Shown: positions 18,880 to 26,746 of the stretch, piece by piece
Position numbering within the stretch: position 1 is the first letter of the stretch
Layout of the letters: every line of letters begins with the position of its first letter
Source: Janthinobacterium violaceinigrum
Lineage (GTDB): Bacteria; Pseudomonadota; Gammaproteobacteria; Burkholderiales; Burkholderiaceae_D
Assembly: GCF_009208555.1 (NCBI RefSeq)
Contig: NZ_WFLI01000005.1
Location: forward strand, 1-64,000
Length of the DNA stretch: 64,000 nt
Direction: 5' to 3'
Made by a program: the position numbers and the translations under genes
Notes under the pieces: model-generated
What the model was told of the DNA's origin: nothing
What the model saw: the letters and a program-made list of their open reading frames with translations, nothing else
Databases searched by the model: none

Positions 18880-19938
18880 CTATCTAGTTGGTCGTACTGC
18901 TTGACCAATGCGCCGATATACTTTTTCTGTGATGACTTTTTCACTATGCCCCAGCAACGAACTGGCGGCGCCCAGGTCGGCAATGTCACTGGCAGAGCGC
19001 GCCCGGATATCGCGGAACTGGAAGGCCTTGATGCGGCTGGCCAGCTCCTCGTCGCCAGCCTTTAGCGCCAGTTCCGCCGCAGCTTTCCGGGCGCCATCGA
19101 AGCGCAGGCGCAAATGCCACTTCTTGACCTGGCAGCCGTTCGGCAGCGCGACAATGAAGGTGGTGCGCGGCCGGTGCGGGCGCGCGTGGATGCGCTCGAT
19201 GACCTTCGCCAGTTCGGACTTGATGCCGTCGTGCTCGAGCACGATGCGCAGCAGCTTGTTGCTCTTGCCCTGACGCACCTGCAGGGCCCCATCCTTCAAA
19301 TCGCTGTCGCGCATCTTGAGCACGTCCGCAGGCCGCTGGCCGGTCAGGTAGTTCAGGTCCATGGCGTCCTGCAGTTCTTCGCAGCCTGCGTTCCGTACTG
19401 CATCCCACACGGCCTTGTCGGCATAGAAGTCGCGCGGCACTTCTTTATTCTTGCGCACGCCCCTGCATGGGTTCTCGCGCTTGGTGTAGCCCCATTCCCT
19501 TGCCATATTGAACACGTGCGATAGCAACGCGATTTCGCGGTTGGCGCGCACCTTGGCGCTGCGTGCGTCGCGGTAGCGGGCAATGTCCTGCGGCGTGATG
19601 GCATCGATAGGTGCGCTGTCGAAGACCGGGCGCAGCTGGCTCAACGAGCTTGAGTTCTCGCGTTGCGTACTTGGCGCCTTGCCGGGCAGTATGTCGCGGA
19701 CGTACTGCGCAAACACGTATTCCATGAGCGTGGCGTCGGTCGGCACGGGTTTGCATTCGTATTCCGCCCACAGGCGCTTGGCCTCGACCAAATCAGTGCC
19801 CAGCGGATATTCTTTCCTGTTCCCGGCATCGTCCCGGCCGTTGTAGTAGTAGCCGGTCCATGTTTCGCCCGATTTCAGCTTGCGCACGCGGCGCAGCATG
19901 CGCGGCGGCAGTTTGTAGCCAGTGCTCTTAGGTCGCAT
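18880..19938 (-). CDS. int: Phage tyrosine recombinase (integrase)
   Basis: 352 residues. The N-terminal arm-binding part is followed by a SAM-like core-binding domain (about 70-165) and the catalytic domain. Catalytic residues visible are R202 in LTGQRPADVLKM, the Lys in VRQGKSNKLLR, the second Arg in FRDIRARSASD, His in LLGHSEKVI and nucleophile Y341 in KVYRRIG. The usual His before the second Arg (HxLR) is an Arg here (RDIR), a variant I recall from related phage integrases. It is preceded by a DUF4224 gene, its common partner, and points toward tRNA-Ser. It appears intact. Confidence 0.93.
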   Translation of the reverse strand: MRPKSTGYKLPPRMLRRVRKLKSGETWTGYYYNGRDDAGNRKEYPLGTDLVEAKRLWAEYECKPVPTDATLMEYVFAQYVRDILPGKAPSTQRENSSSLSQLRPVFDSAPIDAITPQDIARYRDARSAKVRANREIALLSHVFNMAREWGYTKRENPCRGVRKNKEVPRDFYADKAVWDAVRNAGCEELQDAMDLNYLTGQRPADVLKMRDSDLKDGALQVRQGKSNKLLRIVLEHDGIKSELAKVIERIHARPHRPRTTFIVALPNGCQVKKWHLRLRFDGARKAAAELALKAGDEELASRIKAFQFRDIRARSASDIADLGAASSLLGHSEKVITEKVYRRIGQAVRPTR

Positions 19939-19951
19939 AGTTCTCTTTCTG

Positions 19952-20203
19952 TTAACGTACTTTGGACAAGTCGGGCGCCCAGGCCGGCGTGCTCACCAGG
20001 CTGGCGGGATTGATGCCGCTCAAGCGCAACCTGGCGTACAGGCGCCCGATGATGGGTGCGCCAGCGCGGTTTCTAATGAAGGTCCAGCCGTTTTGCTGCA
20101 GCCATTTGATCTGATCCACTTTGCGGCAGCAGCCTGAAATGGTTTCCAACTCTTCCGCAGTCAGGGTTTCGGATTGGATGGGGTTATCAAAAAGATTATT
20201 CAT
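19952..20203 (-). CDS. DUF4224 domain-containing phage protein
   Basis: 83 residues. The domain is recognised from LTAEELETISGCCRKVDQIK, WLQQNGWTFIRNRAGAPIIG and RLYARLRL. DUF4224 proteins sit immediately upstream of phage integrases and are thought to be small DNA-binding or excision-related factors. The start at 20203 (MNNLFDN) was chosen because it begins at the domain and overlaps the stop of the upstream gene by 8 bases; longer frames upstream are non-homologous. The gap to int is 13 bases. Confidence 0.88.
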   Translation of the reverse strand: MNNLFDNPIQSETLTAEELETISGCCRKVDQIKWLQQNGWTFIRNRAGAPIIGRLYARLRLSGINPASLVSTPAWAPDLSKVR

Positions 20204-20516
20204 TGGACTGCGCTTTCGTTGCGGCGGGCTGGCATGCCTTGCTTTTTCTTGTGGCCAAGGCGAACGCTTCGGCCTCTGTGTACTTGGGAACCTCGGCGCC
20301 TGGCTTGCGGTAGTCGCGCAGCCGGCAGAAGTCTTTGTACGCATCCGTCTGCATTGTTGCGACCTGCCGCAGGCAAGACACACATTGGCCATGCTGCGCC
20401 AGTTGCCGCGCCGTGCTGGCCTTGCCGCATGCGCAGCGCTTTCGGATCAGCGAGAACTCAGGCGCGGCCTGATTGGCCAGGTGTTGGCGCTCGGTCTGTG
20501 CTGGATTGGCTATCAT
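20196..20516 (-). CDS. Small phage protein with CxC/CxxC cysteine motif
   Basis: 106 residues starting at M (20516). A putative zinc-binding knuckle is formed by CACGKASTARQLAQHGQCVSC, reached in part from residues 28 to 48. The rest is helical and charged, ending in a Lys/Ala/Gln tail. The start overlaps the upstream stop by four bases (ATGA) and its own stop overlaps the DUF4224 start, so the genes are translated in series. No function is recognised; a DNA- or RNA-binding accessory role is inferred from the fold alone. Confidence 0.7.
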   Translation of the reverse strand: MIANPAQTERQHLANQAAPEFSLIRKRCACGKASTARQLAQHGQCVSCLRQVATMQTDAYKDFCRLRDYRKPGAEVPKYTEAEAFALATRKSKACQPAATKAQSNE

Positions 20517-20743
20517 GCGGCCACCAACAGGACAGCGTGGCTGGAAACGATCGCGCCCAGCGGCACCGCCCGGAACATGCCGGGCCACTGGTGGTCCAGT
20601 TCGACCCAGGCGTGCAGCTCGCCATTGCCCACGTCGCGGCGCAGGTCGTTGACGGTGCCGGACTGGTAGCCCTCATCGGTATCGAACGTCACACGGTCAC
20701 CTAGAGCGATTTGCTGCGGTGAATCGGTCAGGGTATTCAGCAT
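20513..20743 (-). CDS. Small phage protein, N-terminal duplicate of its neighbour
   Basis: 76 residues, family not recognised. The first 27 residues (MLNTLTDSPQQIALGDRVTF continuing DTDEGYQ) are nearly the same as those of the gene at 20737-21039, at DNA level too, including the ribosome site region. After that it has its own C-terminus with a small beta-rich look (VGNGELHAWVELDHQWPGMF), like a DUF of the KOW or SH3 type. It has four-base overlaps with its neighbours. Confidence 0.7.
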   Translation of the reverse strand: MLNTLTDSPQQIALGDRVTFDTDEGYQSGTVNDLRRDVGNGELHAWVELDHQWPGMFRAVPLGAIVSSHAVLLVAA

Positions 20744-21039
20744 TGCAGGCTTCCTTTCAGCTTTTTGGCGTACAGAATATTCAAGGTGGCGTCGATTTCA
20801 TCGAGGTCTGCATGTGCGGCCCACACATCTGCCTTGAACACGCCAGTTTTTCGTATTCCGCACAGCTGGGTCACCATTTTCTCTAAGAGCTCCTCCTTGC
20901 GCTCCAGTGCAATACGCCGCTTTTCGTGCAAAACCCGTAGGTCGTTGGCGATCCGTGCCTGGTAGCCTTCATCGGTATCGAATGTCACGCGGTCGCCCAG
21001 GGCGACTTGCCGCGGTGAATCGGTCAGGGTGTTCAGCAT
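20737..21039 (-). CDS. Small phage protein, N-terminal duplicate, coiled-coil C-terminus
   Basis: 100 residues. It shares its first 27 residues with the gene at 20513-20743 (MLNTLTDSPRQVALGDRVTF). The remainder is a helical, charged segment (LHEKRRIALERKEELLEKMV ... HADLDEIDATLNILYAKKLKG) likely to form a coiled coil. An AAAGGAG site precedes the ATG at 21039. Its function is unknown; it is part of the leftward early operon between gpA and int. Confidence 0.7.
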   Translation of the reverse strand: MLNTLTDSPRQVALGDRVTFDTDEGYQARIANDLRVLHEKRRIALERKEELLEKMVTQLCGIRKTGVFKADVWAAHADLDEIDATLNILYAKKLKGSLQC

Positions 21040-21185
21040 TGCGGTGCTCCTTTCAGTTTGGCGGTAACGCCGCACACGCCGAAGTGGTCGAGGGCGGCCT
21101 GGATCGCGTCGCCGCTGGAAGCGGCAATCGCGGCGTATTCAAAGCGTTCGGTTTGCGTGCGAACGGTCACGGAAAAGGTACTCAT
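21033..21185 (-). CDS. 50-residue phage protein of unknown function
   Basis: A short protein starting MSTFSVTVRTQTERFEYAAI, with alternating strand-helix character (ASSGDAIQAALDHFGVCGVT), similar in outline to small host-nuclease-inhibitor-like phage proteins. The start at 21185 overlaps the gpA stop by four bases (ATGA), and the end overlaps the next start. It is accepted because of this tight coupling and despite its small size. Confidence 0.65.
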   Translation of the reverse strand: MSTFSVTVRTQTERFEYAAIAASSGDAIQAALDHFGVCGVTAKLKGAPQC

Positions 21186-23092
21186 GTGGCATTTCCTCTT
21201 GTGGAAGACGAATCGGTGACGATCACGCGCGGATAGGGGCAGGCGTTTAGCCTCGCCACTTCGAAAAGCAAATCGATCTTTTCTTGGTCGCCCGGGATCC
21301 GGGGGAATGGGCATAGATTGTTGTGTGCTGCACAAGCCCAAATCGCGGTTCGCTCTTCATCACAGATCGCTCGCATGATGTCGGTGCTGCGATCCGGCGG
21401 GGCAGGGCGGTCGGGGTGCGTACAGTTATTTACACGAGTCCGAGGAACGGCAACCCCAACAGCCACCCCGCGCCCGCCTGTGGCTTGTACGGGCGTCCAC
21501 GTATGGCGCACGGACTTGAAGACCACGCCAATCAGGTCGCTGCAGCGCACGCCGTAGGGCGTGGTGCGCAGCGTTTCGCCGTAGCGGCCGATGACGGTCT
21601 TTTCGTCCTTGGCCAGGGTGACGACCAGCTCCTTGCGCGGCACCAGGGCGCCGCCCTGGGCGCGCAGGTATTCGGCCCAGCAGGCGCGCTTTTCGCCGTC
21701 GATCTTTTGCACGGCGTCCCAGGCGCGGCGCATGGCAGCCGGGGCTTCGTTGAGCATGCTTTCCTCGATGCGGCGCAGTTCGCGCCACACGGTGACGGGA
21801 GCGCCGCCCCATTGCTGGAATTGACGGATGCCCCAGCATGCGGCCCAGGATTCGACGCGCGCCGATGGCGTCAGCTCGACATCGCCTTCGGTGTCGGCCG
21901 TGACGACATAGCCTTTCTTCGTCTTGTGGTCGGCCACACCGTCGATGTTCTTGGCCACATACTTGGCGATGTAGCCGGCGGCGCTGCCCTTGGCCCAGTC
22001 GATGCGTTTAACGTCCAGGCGGCGCGCGAAGGCGCCCGGTTCGCCACGGTCCACGCGCCAGGCGTAGCGCTTCATGATGCGGATGGCGCGGCCCGCCACG
22101 TCCTGCAGGTGGGCCGTCTTGTATTTCGCGGTGGGGCGCACGAACAGCAGCAGATGCCAATGCGGACAGCCATCGTGATGCGGCTCGGCGATGCGAAAGC
22201 CATACAGACCGATGCCCCGGCGCGCCAGCGCGGAGCGGCACAGTGATGTCATCTTGCCTAAATATGCATTGGCCTCGCGCGGCGTCGAACCGTCGAACTT
22301 ATCGTTGGGCTTGCCGCTGTGCTGCATGGCGTGAAAGCGCGATGGGCACGTCCAGGTGATGAAAATGCCCTGGTCGCCGCATTCGCGGGCGATCTGCTCG
22401 AAGCCGTTGATGCGCAACATCAGTTCGCCTCGCCGGATGGCCTTGTTGGCGGTCGTTTTCTCGGCCAGCTCGGCGATGCTGAATTGCTGGCCGTTCTCGT
22501 TCTGCACCAGGGTGGCGGCCAGCGCTGCCGCGTTGCGGCGGTTCTGCGCCAGGCGCGACAGCACGGCGTCGTTGCTGGCGTAGGGTTCGCCGCGATAGTT
22601 CACATAGCCCAGGCGGATATTGCCCGCTTCAAAGGCGCGCTTGACGCGCTTGCGCAACTGGCGGCGCCACCAGCGGGCGTCCACCAGGCGGGCGATGGTG
22701 TCGGCCAGTGCGTTGAACTCGGGCAGCTCGATGCCATACGAGGTGCATTCGTCCTCCATAATCTGCAGGGCATGCCTGTCCGACGTGGCCGACCAGAGAG
22801 CCTTGACTACAACAGCCGCCGCACGCTCAGCGGTGGCCACGATGTCGGCATCGCTTTGCGACAGATCGACGCCGGCTGGCACGTACTGTTCGGCGAACTC
22901 GCGCGCAAAGCTCGTGGCGACGGACTCATAGACTTTGTACCAGGACGACCAGGCCATTTTTGCCATGGCGGCCGTGATGACGCGGTTGCGCCACTTGAAC
23001 GGGATACGGGCCAGCTCGGGCGCGAACTGGGCGGAGCGCAAAAAAGCTTCGTGGCGTTGCGGGGCAGGCAGCAGGATCTGTTTAGATTGCAT
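21182..23092 (-). CDS. P2 gpA-like rolling-circle replication initiator
   Basis: 636 residues, a usual length for phage replication gene A proteins. It nicks the phage origin and stays bound through tyrosine to start rolling-circle replication. The HUH motif is visible as H311-W-H313 in GCPHWHLLLFV, and the paired tyrosines as Y374/Y378 in AGYIAKYVAKNI. Upstream are the conserved FITWTCPSRFHAMQHSGK and MTSLCRSALARRGIGLYGFR segments. All motifs are intact, so the enzyme could still be active although the prophage is defective. It is coupled to the neighbours on both sides. Confidence 0.93.
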   Translation of the reverse strand: MQSKQILLPAPQRHEAFLRSAQFAPELARIPFKWRNRVITAAMAKMAWSSWYKVYESVATSFAREFAEQYVPAGVDLSQSDADIVATAERAAAVVVKALWSATSDRHALQIMEDECTSYGIELPEFNALADTIARLVDARWWRRQLRKRVKRAFEAGNIRLGYVNYRGEPYASNDAVLSRLAQNRRNAAALAATLVQNENGQQFSIAELAEKTTANKAIRRGELMLRINGFEQIARECGDQGIFITWTCPSRFHAMQHSGKPNDKFDGSTPREANAYLGKMTSLCRSALARRGIGLYGFRIAEPHHDGCPHWHLLLFVRPTAKYKTAHLQDVAGRAIRIMKRYAWRVDRGEPGAFARRLDVKRIDWAKGSAAGYIAKYVAKNIDGVADHKTKKGYVVTADTEGDVELTPSARVESWAACWGIRQFQQWGGAPVTVWRELRRIEESMLNEAPAAMRRAWDAVQKIDGEKRACWAEYLRAQGGALVPRKELVVTLAKDEKTVIGRYGETLRTTPYGVRCSDLIGVVFKSVRHTWTPVQATGGRGVAVGVAVPRTRVNNCTHPDRPAPPDRSTDIMRAICDEERTAIWACAAHNNLCPFPRIPGDQEKIDLLFEVARLNACPYPRVIVTDSSSTRGNAT

Positions 23093-23435
23093 TCAACAGT
23101 CTTTCGTACACACGGATAGCGGCAGAGGTAGCGGCGCGCAGCTCGATGCGCTCGTCCTCGGTAAATGAATGGATGGGCGATTCCCAGCGGTCGGCGTCCA
23201 TGCCGGCGGCGATTAGCACGGAGCGCCGCGCGCCGCGCGGCGACAATCCCCAGGCCTGGGCCATGAAGGGCGCCAGGTTGCGCGGCTTGATGCTGCGTAG
23301 CTGGGCCTTGGCTTCGGCGATGGCGGCCAGCGCATGCCCGGCGCCTGGTGGCGTCGGCATGTCCTTGTCGCGCGCGGCCAGAATCTCGGTGGCAGGCTGG
23401 AAGGACAGGTGATTGTCAATAAGGGATGCCGGCAT
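23082..23435 (-). CDS. Phage protein of unknown function upstream of gpA
   Basis: 117 residues, start 23435. The sequence is helical with a basic middle (AKAQLRSIKPRNLAPFMAQA) and resembles small DNA-binding accessory proteins, but no family is recognised. It overlaps the start of gpA by 11 bases, so it is translationally coupled to it, and by position it may help replication initiation. Confidence 0.7.
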   Translation of the reverse strand: MPASLIDNHLSFQPATEILAARDKDMPTPPGAGHALAAIAEAKAQLRSIKPRNLAPFMAQAWGLSPRGARRSVLIAAGMDADRWESPIHSFTEDERIELRAATSAAIRVYERLLNAI

Positions 23436-23438
23436 GCT

Positions 23439-23537
23439 TCAGTCCTTGATGAAGTCGATGGCCCGCAGCACGCCGGGGGCAATAACGATCAGGAGCGACA
23501 GCAGCCAGATGCCGCAGGTTTTGGCCAGGCGCAGCAT
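23439..23537 (-). CDS. 32-residue single-helix membrane peptide
   Basis: A very short frame reading MLRLAKTCGIWLLSLLIVIA then PGVLRAIDFIKD. It has one hydrophobic segment (about 8-22) flanked by basic residues. Its ATG overlaps the stop of the upstream gene (TGATG), and it ends just before the next gene, so it fits the gapless early operon. It is a possible small membrane peptide, listed because of this context only. Confidence 0.45.
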   Translation of the reverse strand: MLRLAKTCGIWLLSLLIVIAPGVLRAIDFIKD

Positions 23538-23929
23538 CAGCGTGCCCCTGGCTTGAAAAAATGTTCTGCCCAGTACGGGAGCGTGTGCGATGTGCCGCAG
23601 CAGTGACGGGAACCCGCTTCATTGGCGAAAAGGTAGTTCACCTCGATGGGCAGCTTGCCGACCAGTGCACGCTGCTTGGCTGGCGCGAAAAAGCCGTCAC
23701 GCTCCAGTGCTTGCGCATCGCTGACGATGAAGGTCAGATTGGCAGCGCCGTAGGCGTGATAGGTCTTGGCAATCTCATGGATGCGGGCGGTCAGCGTCGC
23801 GATGCCGATGCCCGCGCTGGCTTGGAGCAGAAAACACGTTGGTGCCACGGGGACAATACAATTTTGCAGGGGAGTGCTAGGTGCCATGGATTGGTCGGCA
23901 TGACTGGTGGCGTGCAGCGTGTTTTCCAT
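23537..23929 (-). CDS. Phage early protein of unknown function
   Basis: 130 residues starting at 23929 behind an AAGGA site. It contains a mixed alpha/beta core (TARIHEIAKTYHAYGAANLTF, cut here at 20 or so residues) and scattered Cys/His near the C-terminus (SRHCCGTSHTLPYWAEHFF). No family is recognised. It lies in the early operon between ogr and gpA. Confidence 0.65.
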   Translation of the reverse strand: MENTLHATSHADQSMAPSTPLQNCIVPVAPTCFLLQASAGIGIATLTARIHEIAKTYHAYGAANLTFIVSDAQALERDGFFAPAKQRALVGKLPIEVNYLFANEAGSRHCCGTSHTLPYWAEHFFKPGAR

Positions 23930-24051
23930 CGGTTTTCCTTATTTCAGGTTGAACGAAGCCCGCACGCTCAAAAAGGAGCGCTGCAGGGCACAGCAAAAGA
24001 GAGGGGAGTTACGGCAGCCGGGCTACGGCGGCGCGAGGAGCGGGATCGTCA

Positions 24052-24315
24052 TCAGCAGCCCGCCGTCAGATCGAGGGCCAGCTGACTGGTGGCCGCCGCG
24101 CGCGCATGCTGGGACATCGGAATGCGGATATCTGGCTTGGGCATGGCGGACAGCGAGAGGGTGCGCAGCACTTCTAGGCCGGCCACGAAGGAGTGCCCGC
24201 AGTCCGGGTTCTGGCACATGTAGGTGATTTCCTTGAACATGGCGGACATCGTGCGGCTTTTGACAGCGCGGACGGTGTATTCGCAATGCGGGCAGGGCAG
24301 GCCGATGACTCTCAT
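24052..24315 (-). CDS. ogr: Ogr/Delta-like zinc-finger late transcription activator
   Basis: 87 residues. In P2-like phages Ogr activates the late promoters by contacting the RNA polymerase alpha subunit. The metal site is CPHCEYTVRAVKSRTMS followed by CQNPDCGHSFVAGLE, that is CxxC...CxxxxC as in the family. The start at 24315 (MRVIGLPCPHC) overlaps the stop of the upstream gene by four bases. Unlike P2, where ogr follows D, here it lies in the early operon. Most of its targets (late head and tail operons) are deleted. Confidence 0.9.
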   Translation of the reverse strand: MRVIGLPCPHCEYTVRAVKSRTMSAMFKEITYMCQNPDCGHSFVAGLEVLRTLSLSAMPKPDIRIPMSQHARAAATSQLALDLTAGC

Positions 24316-24500
24316 TTCAGCTTTCTTTCCACTTGGTACAGGGCGCGACCGCGACCTGTCATGTTTTTTGACTGCTTGCGTAAGCGGGACTTGACGAGCC
24401 ATTCAGCCGCCTGGTCGATACTTGCCAGCCCCTGGCGTTGGCGCACGAGTTCCAGCACCGCGCGCTCTTCGTCATTGAGGTGAATTTGATGGTCTGGCAT
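24312..24500 (-). CDS. Small phage protein, ribbon-helix-helix-like
   Basis: 62 residues with a helical pattern (LNDEERAVLELVRQRQGLAS followed by IDQAAEWLVKSRLRKQSKN) that resembles a ribbon-helix-helix or small regulatory protein, ending in a basic tail. No strong ribosome site is seen. It is translationally coupled to ogr through an ATGA overlap. Confidence 0.65.
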   Translation of the reverse strand: MPDHQIHLNDEERAVLELVRQRQGLASIDQAAEWLVKSRLRKQSKNMTGRGRALYQVERKLK

Positions 24501-24537
24501 TTTCTGTAACTTTAGAGTTGCTCAAAAGTGACTCGGT

Positions 24538-24741
24538 TTAAACGCTACGACGCTGTACGCTGTCGATGGTGGCGTCATCCAAGGCGATCACGGCCAAGGC
24601 TTCACGCATCACGATCTGGCGCACCAGCACCGCAAGCTCTTCGCCCTGGTAGTTGGCGATCGAGGAAACAAGCTGGTGCTCGTAATCGTCCAGGCGCAGC
24701 GCGACTGTATGTTTGCGAATACGTTTTGCATCGGGGTACAT
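24538..24741 (-). CDS. Ribbon-helix-helix-like phage protein
   Basis: 67 residues from the ATG at 24741 (MYPDAKRIRKHTVALRLDDY). The KHTVALRLDDYEHQLVSSIA segment has the strand-helix-helix character of MetJ/Arc regulators. A longer frame exists but its extra N-terminus lies over the upstream gene's end. Probable early transcription regulator (Cox- or Arc-like), unproven. Confidence 0.65.
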   Translation of the reverse strand: MYPDAKRIRKHTVALRLDDYEHQLVSSIANYQGEELAVLVRQIVMREALAVIALDDATIDSVQRRSV

Positions 24742-24751
24742 GACGTGGTCC

Positions 24752-24955
24752 TTAGTGGGTGGGTTTGGATGAGAGTTCGCGCTTGTAGTCGGCGAGGCCA
24801 CGCAGGATCAGGAAGCGTAGAAACCAGGCACGGGGGCGTTCAAGTTTCTCTGCGTAGCCTTCGACCTCATCCACCTCAGCAGGGGTCAAGCGGACGCCAA
24901 GGGGGCGTGACGTGACGCCCTTGGCAGTACGACCGACTTTTGACAAATTATTCAT
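24752..24955 (-). CDS. Ribbon-helix-helix-like phage protein, first gene of the early operon
   Basis: 67 residues from ATG 24955 (MNNLSKVGRTAKGVTSRPLG). The segment PLGVRLTPAEVDEVEGYAEK is typical of ribbon-helix-helix proteins. It is the first leftward gene, facing the rightward repressor across the operator region, the place where P2-like phages encode their Cox/anti-repressor. That role is inferred from position. Confidence 0.65.
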   Translation of the reverse strand: MNNLSKVGRTAKGVTSRPLGVRLTPAEVDEVEGYAEKLERPRAWFLRFLILRGLADYKRELSSKPTH

Positions 24956-24996
24956 AATGTTATGATCTGTAATCGCTACGGAATGGCGTAAATATA

Positions 24997-25039
24997 TCAC
25001 TCATTTGAGTGATTTTGAAGGGTGTTTGTACTCAAATGA
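24997..25039. promoter_or_regulatory. Paired operators between repressor and early operon
   Basis: TCATTTGAGT at 25001-25010 and its exact reverse complement ACTCAAATGA at 25030-25039 form two sites 29 bases apart. The first is embedded in a longer palindrome TCACTCA-TT-TGAGTGA (24997-25012). The second overlaps the ATG of the repressor (25036-25038), so bound repressor would block its own gene. This is a typical lysis-lysogeny switch layout. Confidence 0.65.
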
Positions 25040-25479
25040 ATTATTTTTTTGATCGTCTTAAGGAAGAACGGAAGCGCCTCGGCCTCAATCAGGACGAGTT
25101 TGCTGCCCTTGGTGGGGTAAAAAAGGGTGCCCAGTTCAACTATGAAAACGGCTCCCGTACGCCAGATTCTGACTATTTGGCCGCCGTTGCTGCGGCTGGA
25201 GTAGATGTGTTGTATTTGCTGACAGGAGAACATGCGTTGTCAGCGTTGCCTGAGGACGAACATGAACTGTTGACCGGTTATCGAAGTATGGACGTTCGCG
25301 GGAAAGCAGGCGTGCTCGGGATGATTAGCGGCATGCGCTCGCCAACGCCCTCGGCATCCCAAGTAGGGAATGCCCCACACGTTGAAACCCACGGCAAGAT
25401 TGGGCAAAATTTCGTGGGAAATATCATTGGGCCACAGACTTTTAATGTGGTCGGCAGCGGACGAAAAAAGGAAAAATAG
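25036..25479 (+). CDS. Phage repressor, XRE-type helix-turn-helix
   Basis: 147 residues. The N-terminal HTH is FFDRLKEERKRLGLNQDEFA ... GGVKKGAQFNYENGSRTPDS, followed by YLAAVAAAGVDVLYLLTGEH, as in P2-like and CI-like repressors. The C-terminus (about 100-147) is a short non-peptidase tail with GKIGQNFVGNIIGPQTFNVV, so there is no LexA-like self-cleavage domain. The start at 25036 (MNYFF) lies within an operator copy; an upstream in-frame start at 25009 is less likely. It faces the leftward early operon. Confidence 0.88.
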   Translation: MNYFFDRLKEERKRLGLNQDEFAALGGVKKGAQFNYENGSRTPDSDYLAAVAAAGVDVLYLLTGEHALSALPEDEHELLTGYRSMDVRGKAGVLGMISGMRSPTPSASQVGNAPHVETHGKIGQNFVGNIIGPQTFNVVGSGRKKEK

Positions 25480-25699
25480 TCTGCAAATTATTCAGCCTCT
25501 TATGCTTATTGTAATGGCTACCTGATTGGTAAGCATATTTTGCCGTTGGTATGCTGGCCGATTAGTTACCAGTGAGCACAATGGCCAGGACGAAAATTGA
25601 GACTATTGTGAAATCTGTTGTTATATGAGCCACTTGGTAGAACGTTACGAATTCGAGTTTTACCTATGCGGAAAAATGTAGTTTGTACAAAGGAGTTCT

Positions 25700-26740
25700 A
25701 TGGGAACGATTATTTGTCTTTTTAATCACAAGGGTGGAGTAAGCAAAACCACCACCGCTTTTAATCTTGGTTGGATGCTTGCCTTGAAGGGAAAGCGCGT
25801 CCTTCTAGCTGATTTTGACCCCCAATGCAATTTGACTGGTATGGTCTTGGGGTTCAAAGGAGTTGACGATCTTGATGGATTTTATTGTGTTAATCCGGCT
25901 AATAACGTTAAGGATGCATTAGCGCCAGCATTTGAATCGCAACCGCGTCAGGTCATTGGGGCTGAATGTGTGGAAGTCGGGGGATTAGATAATTTGTTTT
26001 TGTTGCCGGGCCATATTGGTCTTTCTGAATACGAGACAACGCTCGGAATAGCTCAAGAATTAAGTGGTTCTTTGTTGCCGTTGAGGAATCTGCCTGGCTC
26101 ACTCCGCTTCATGCTCGATGCAACGATGGTAAAGTACAATATTGATATTGTACTGGTCGATATGAGTCCGAGTTTGGGGGCCCTTAATCAGAACCTTCTC
26201 ACCACGTCAGATTTCTTCATTGTTCCGTTGCATCCAGATTATTTCTCTGCGATGGCTCTAAGTTCCCTTGCGAGAGCCTTGCCGCGTTGGCAGGCATGGG
26301 CAAATACTGCATATGGCATCGATGTTCTGTTAAGGGCCGACTATCCATTTCCTAAACCGAAGGCGAAATTTGCTGGTGCTGTAATACAGAAATATAGACC
26401 AAGAAACGGTCGCGCTTCAGCGGCGTTTCAAAAGTGGATTAATCAGCTTAGCAGTGGGCTAAAAGACACGCTAATCCCTGCTTTAGAACAGGCTGGGATG
26501 ATTAATCAAAGGGATTTTGCTACGAGGTCAGGGATCGAACCTTGGCAGCCGCTAATGGAAGTGGCAGACTTTAATAGCTTGATTGCTTTCTCGCAAGAGC
26601 ATCAAGTTCCAGTATTTGCGTTAGAGCAGAAGCACTCTGATCAAGAAGGTGCGGTATGGGAAAGAACTGAACAGAGCATGCATTTGTTCAAGAAAGCATT
26701 TTCGGAATGTGCGGATCGCCTTCTTAAATTAATCGCATAA
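25700..26740 (+). CDS. ParA-family AAA ATPase paired with a HEPN gene
   Basis: 346 residues. It has the deviant Walker A of ParA/MinD proteins (NHKGGVSKTTTAFNLGWML, residues 9-27), a Walker A' region (VLLADFDPQCNLTG) and a Walker B-type LVDMSPSLGALNQNLL. The C-terminal third (about 215-346) is longer than in plasmid ParA and is not recognised. No ParB gene and no obvious parS repeats follow; instead a HEPN gene starts 6 bases later. A strong AAAGGAG precedes the ATG. GC content is well below that of the host. Partition is unlikely; a defence or toxin-control ATPase is inferred. Confidence 0.88.
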   Translation: MGTIICLFNHKGGVSKTTTAFNLGWMLALKGKRVLLADFDPQCNLTGMVLGFKGVDDLDGFYCVNPANNVKDALAPAFESQPRQVIGAECVEVGGLDNLFLLPGHIGLSEYETTLGIAQELSGSLLPLRNLPGSLRFMLDATMVKYNIDIVLVDMSPSLGALNQNLLTTSDFFIVPLHPDYFSAMALSSLARALPRWQAWANTAYGIDVLLRADYPFPKPKAKFAGAVIQKYRPRNGRASAAFQKWINQLSSGLKDTLIPALEQAGMINQRDFATRSGIEPWQPLMEVADFNSLIAFSQEHQVPVFALEQKHSDQEGAVWERTEQSMHLFKKAFSECADRLLKLIA

Positions 26741-26746
26741 GTAACC

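Noticed and set aside
18798-18989. A 63-codon frame overlapping the integrase end
   Set aside because: It overlaps the catalytic C-terminus of int in another frame and has no ribosome site.
25700-26740. ParA gene as a plasmid partition locus
   Set aside because: No ParB gene or repeated parS-like site follows; the partner is a HEPN protein.
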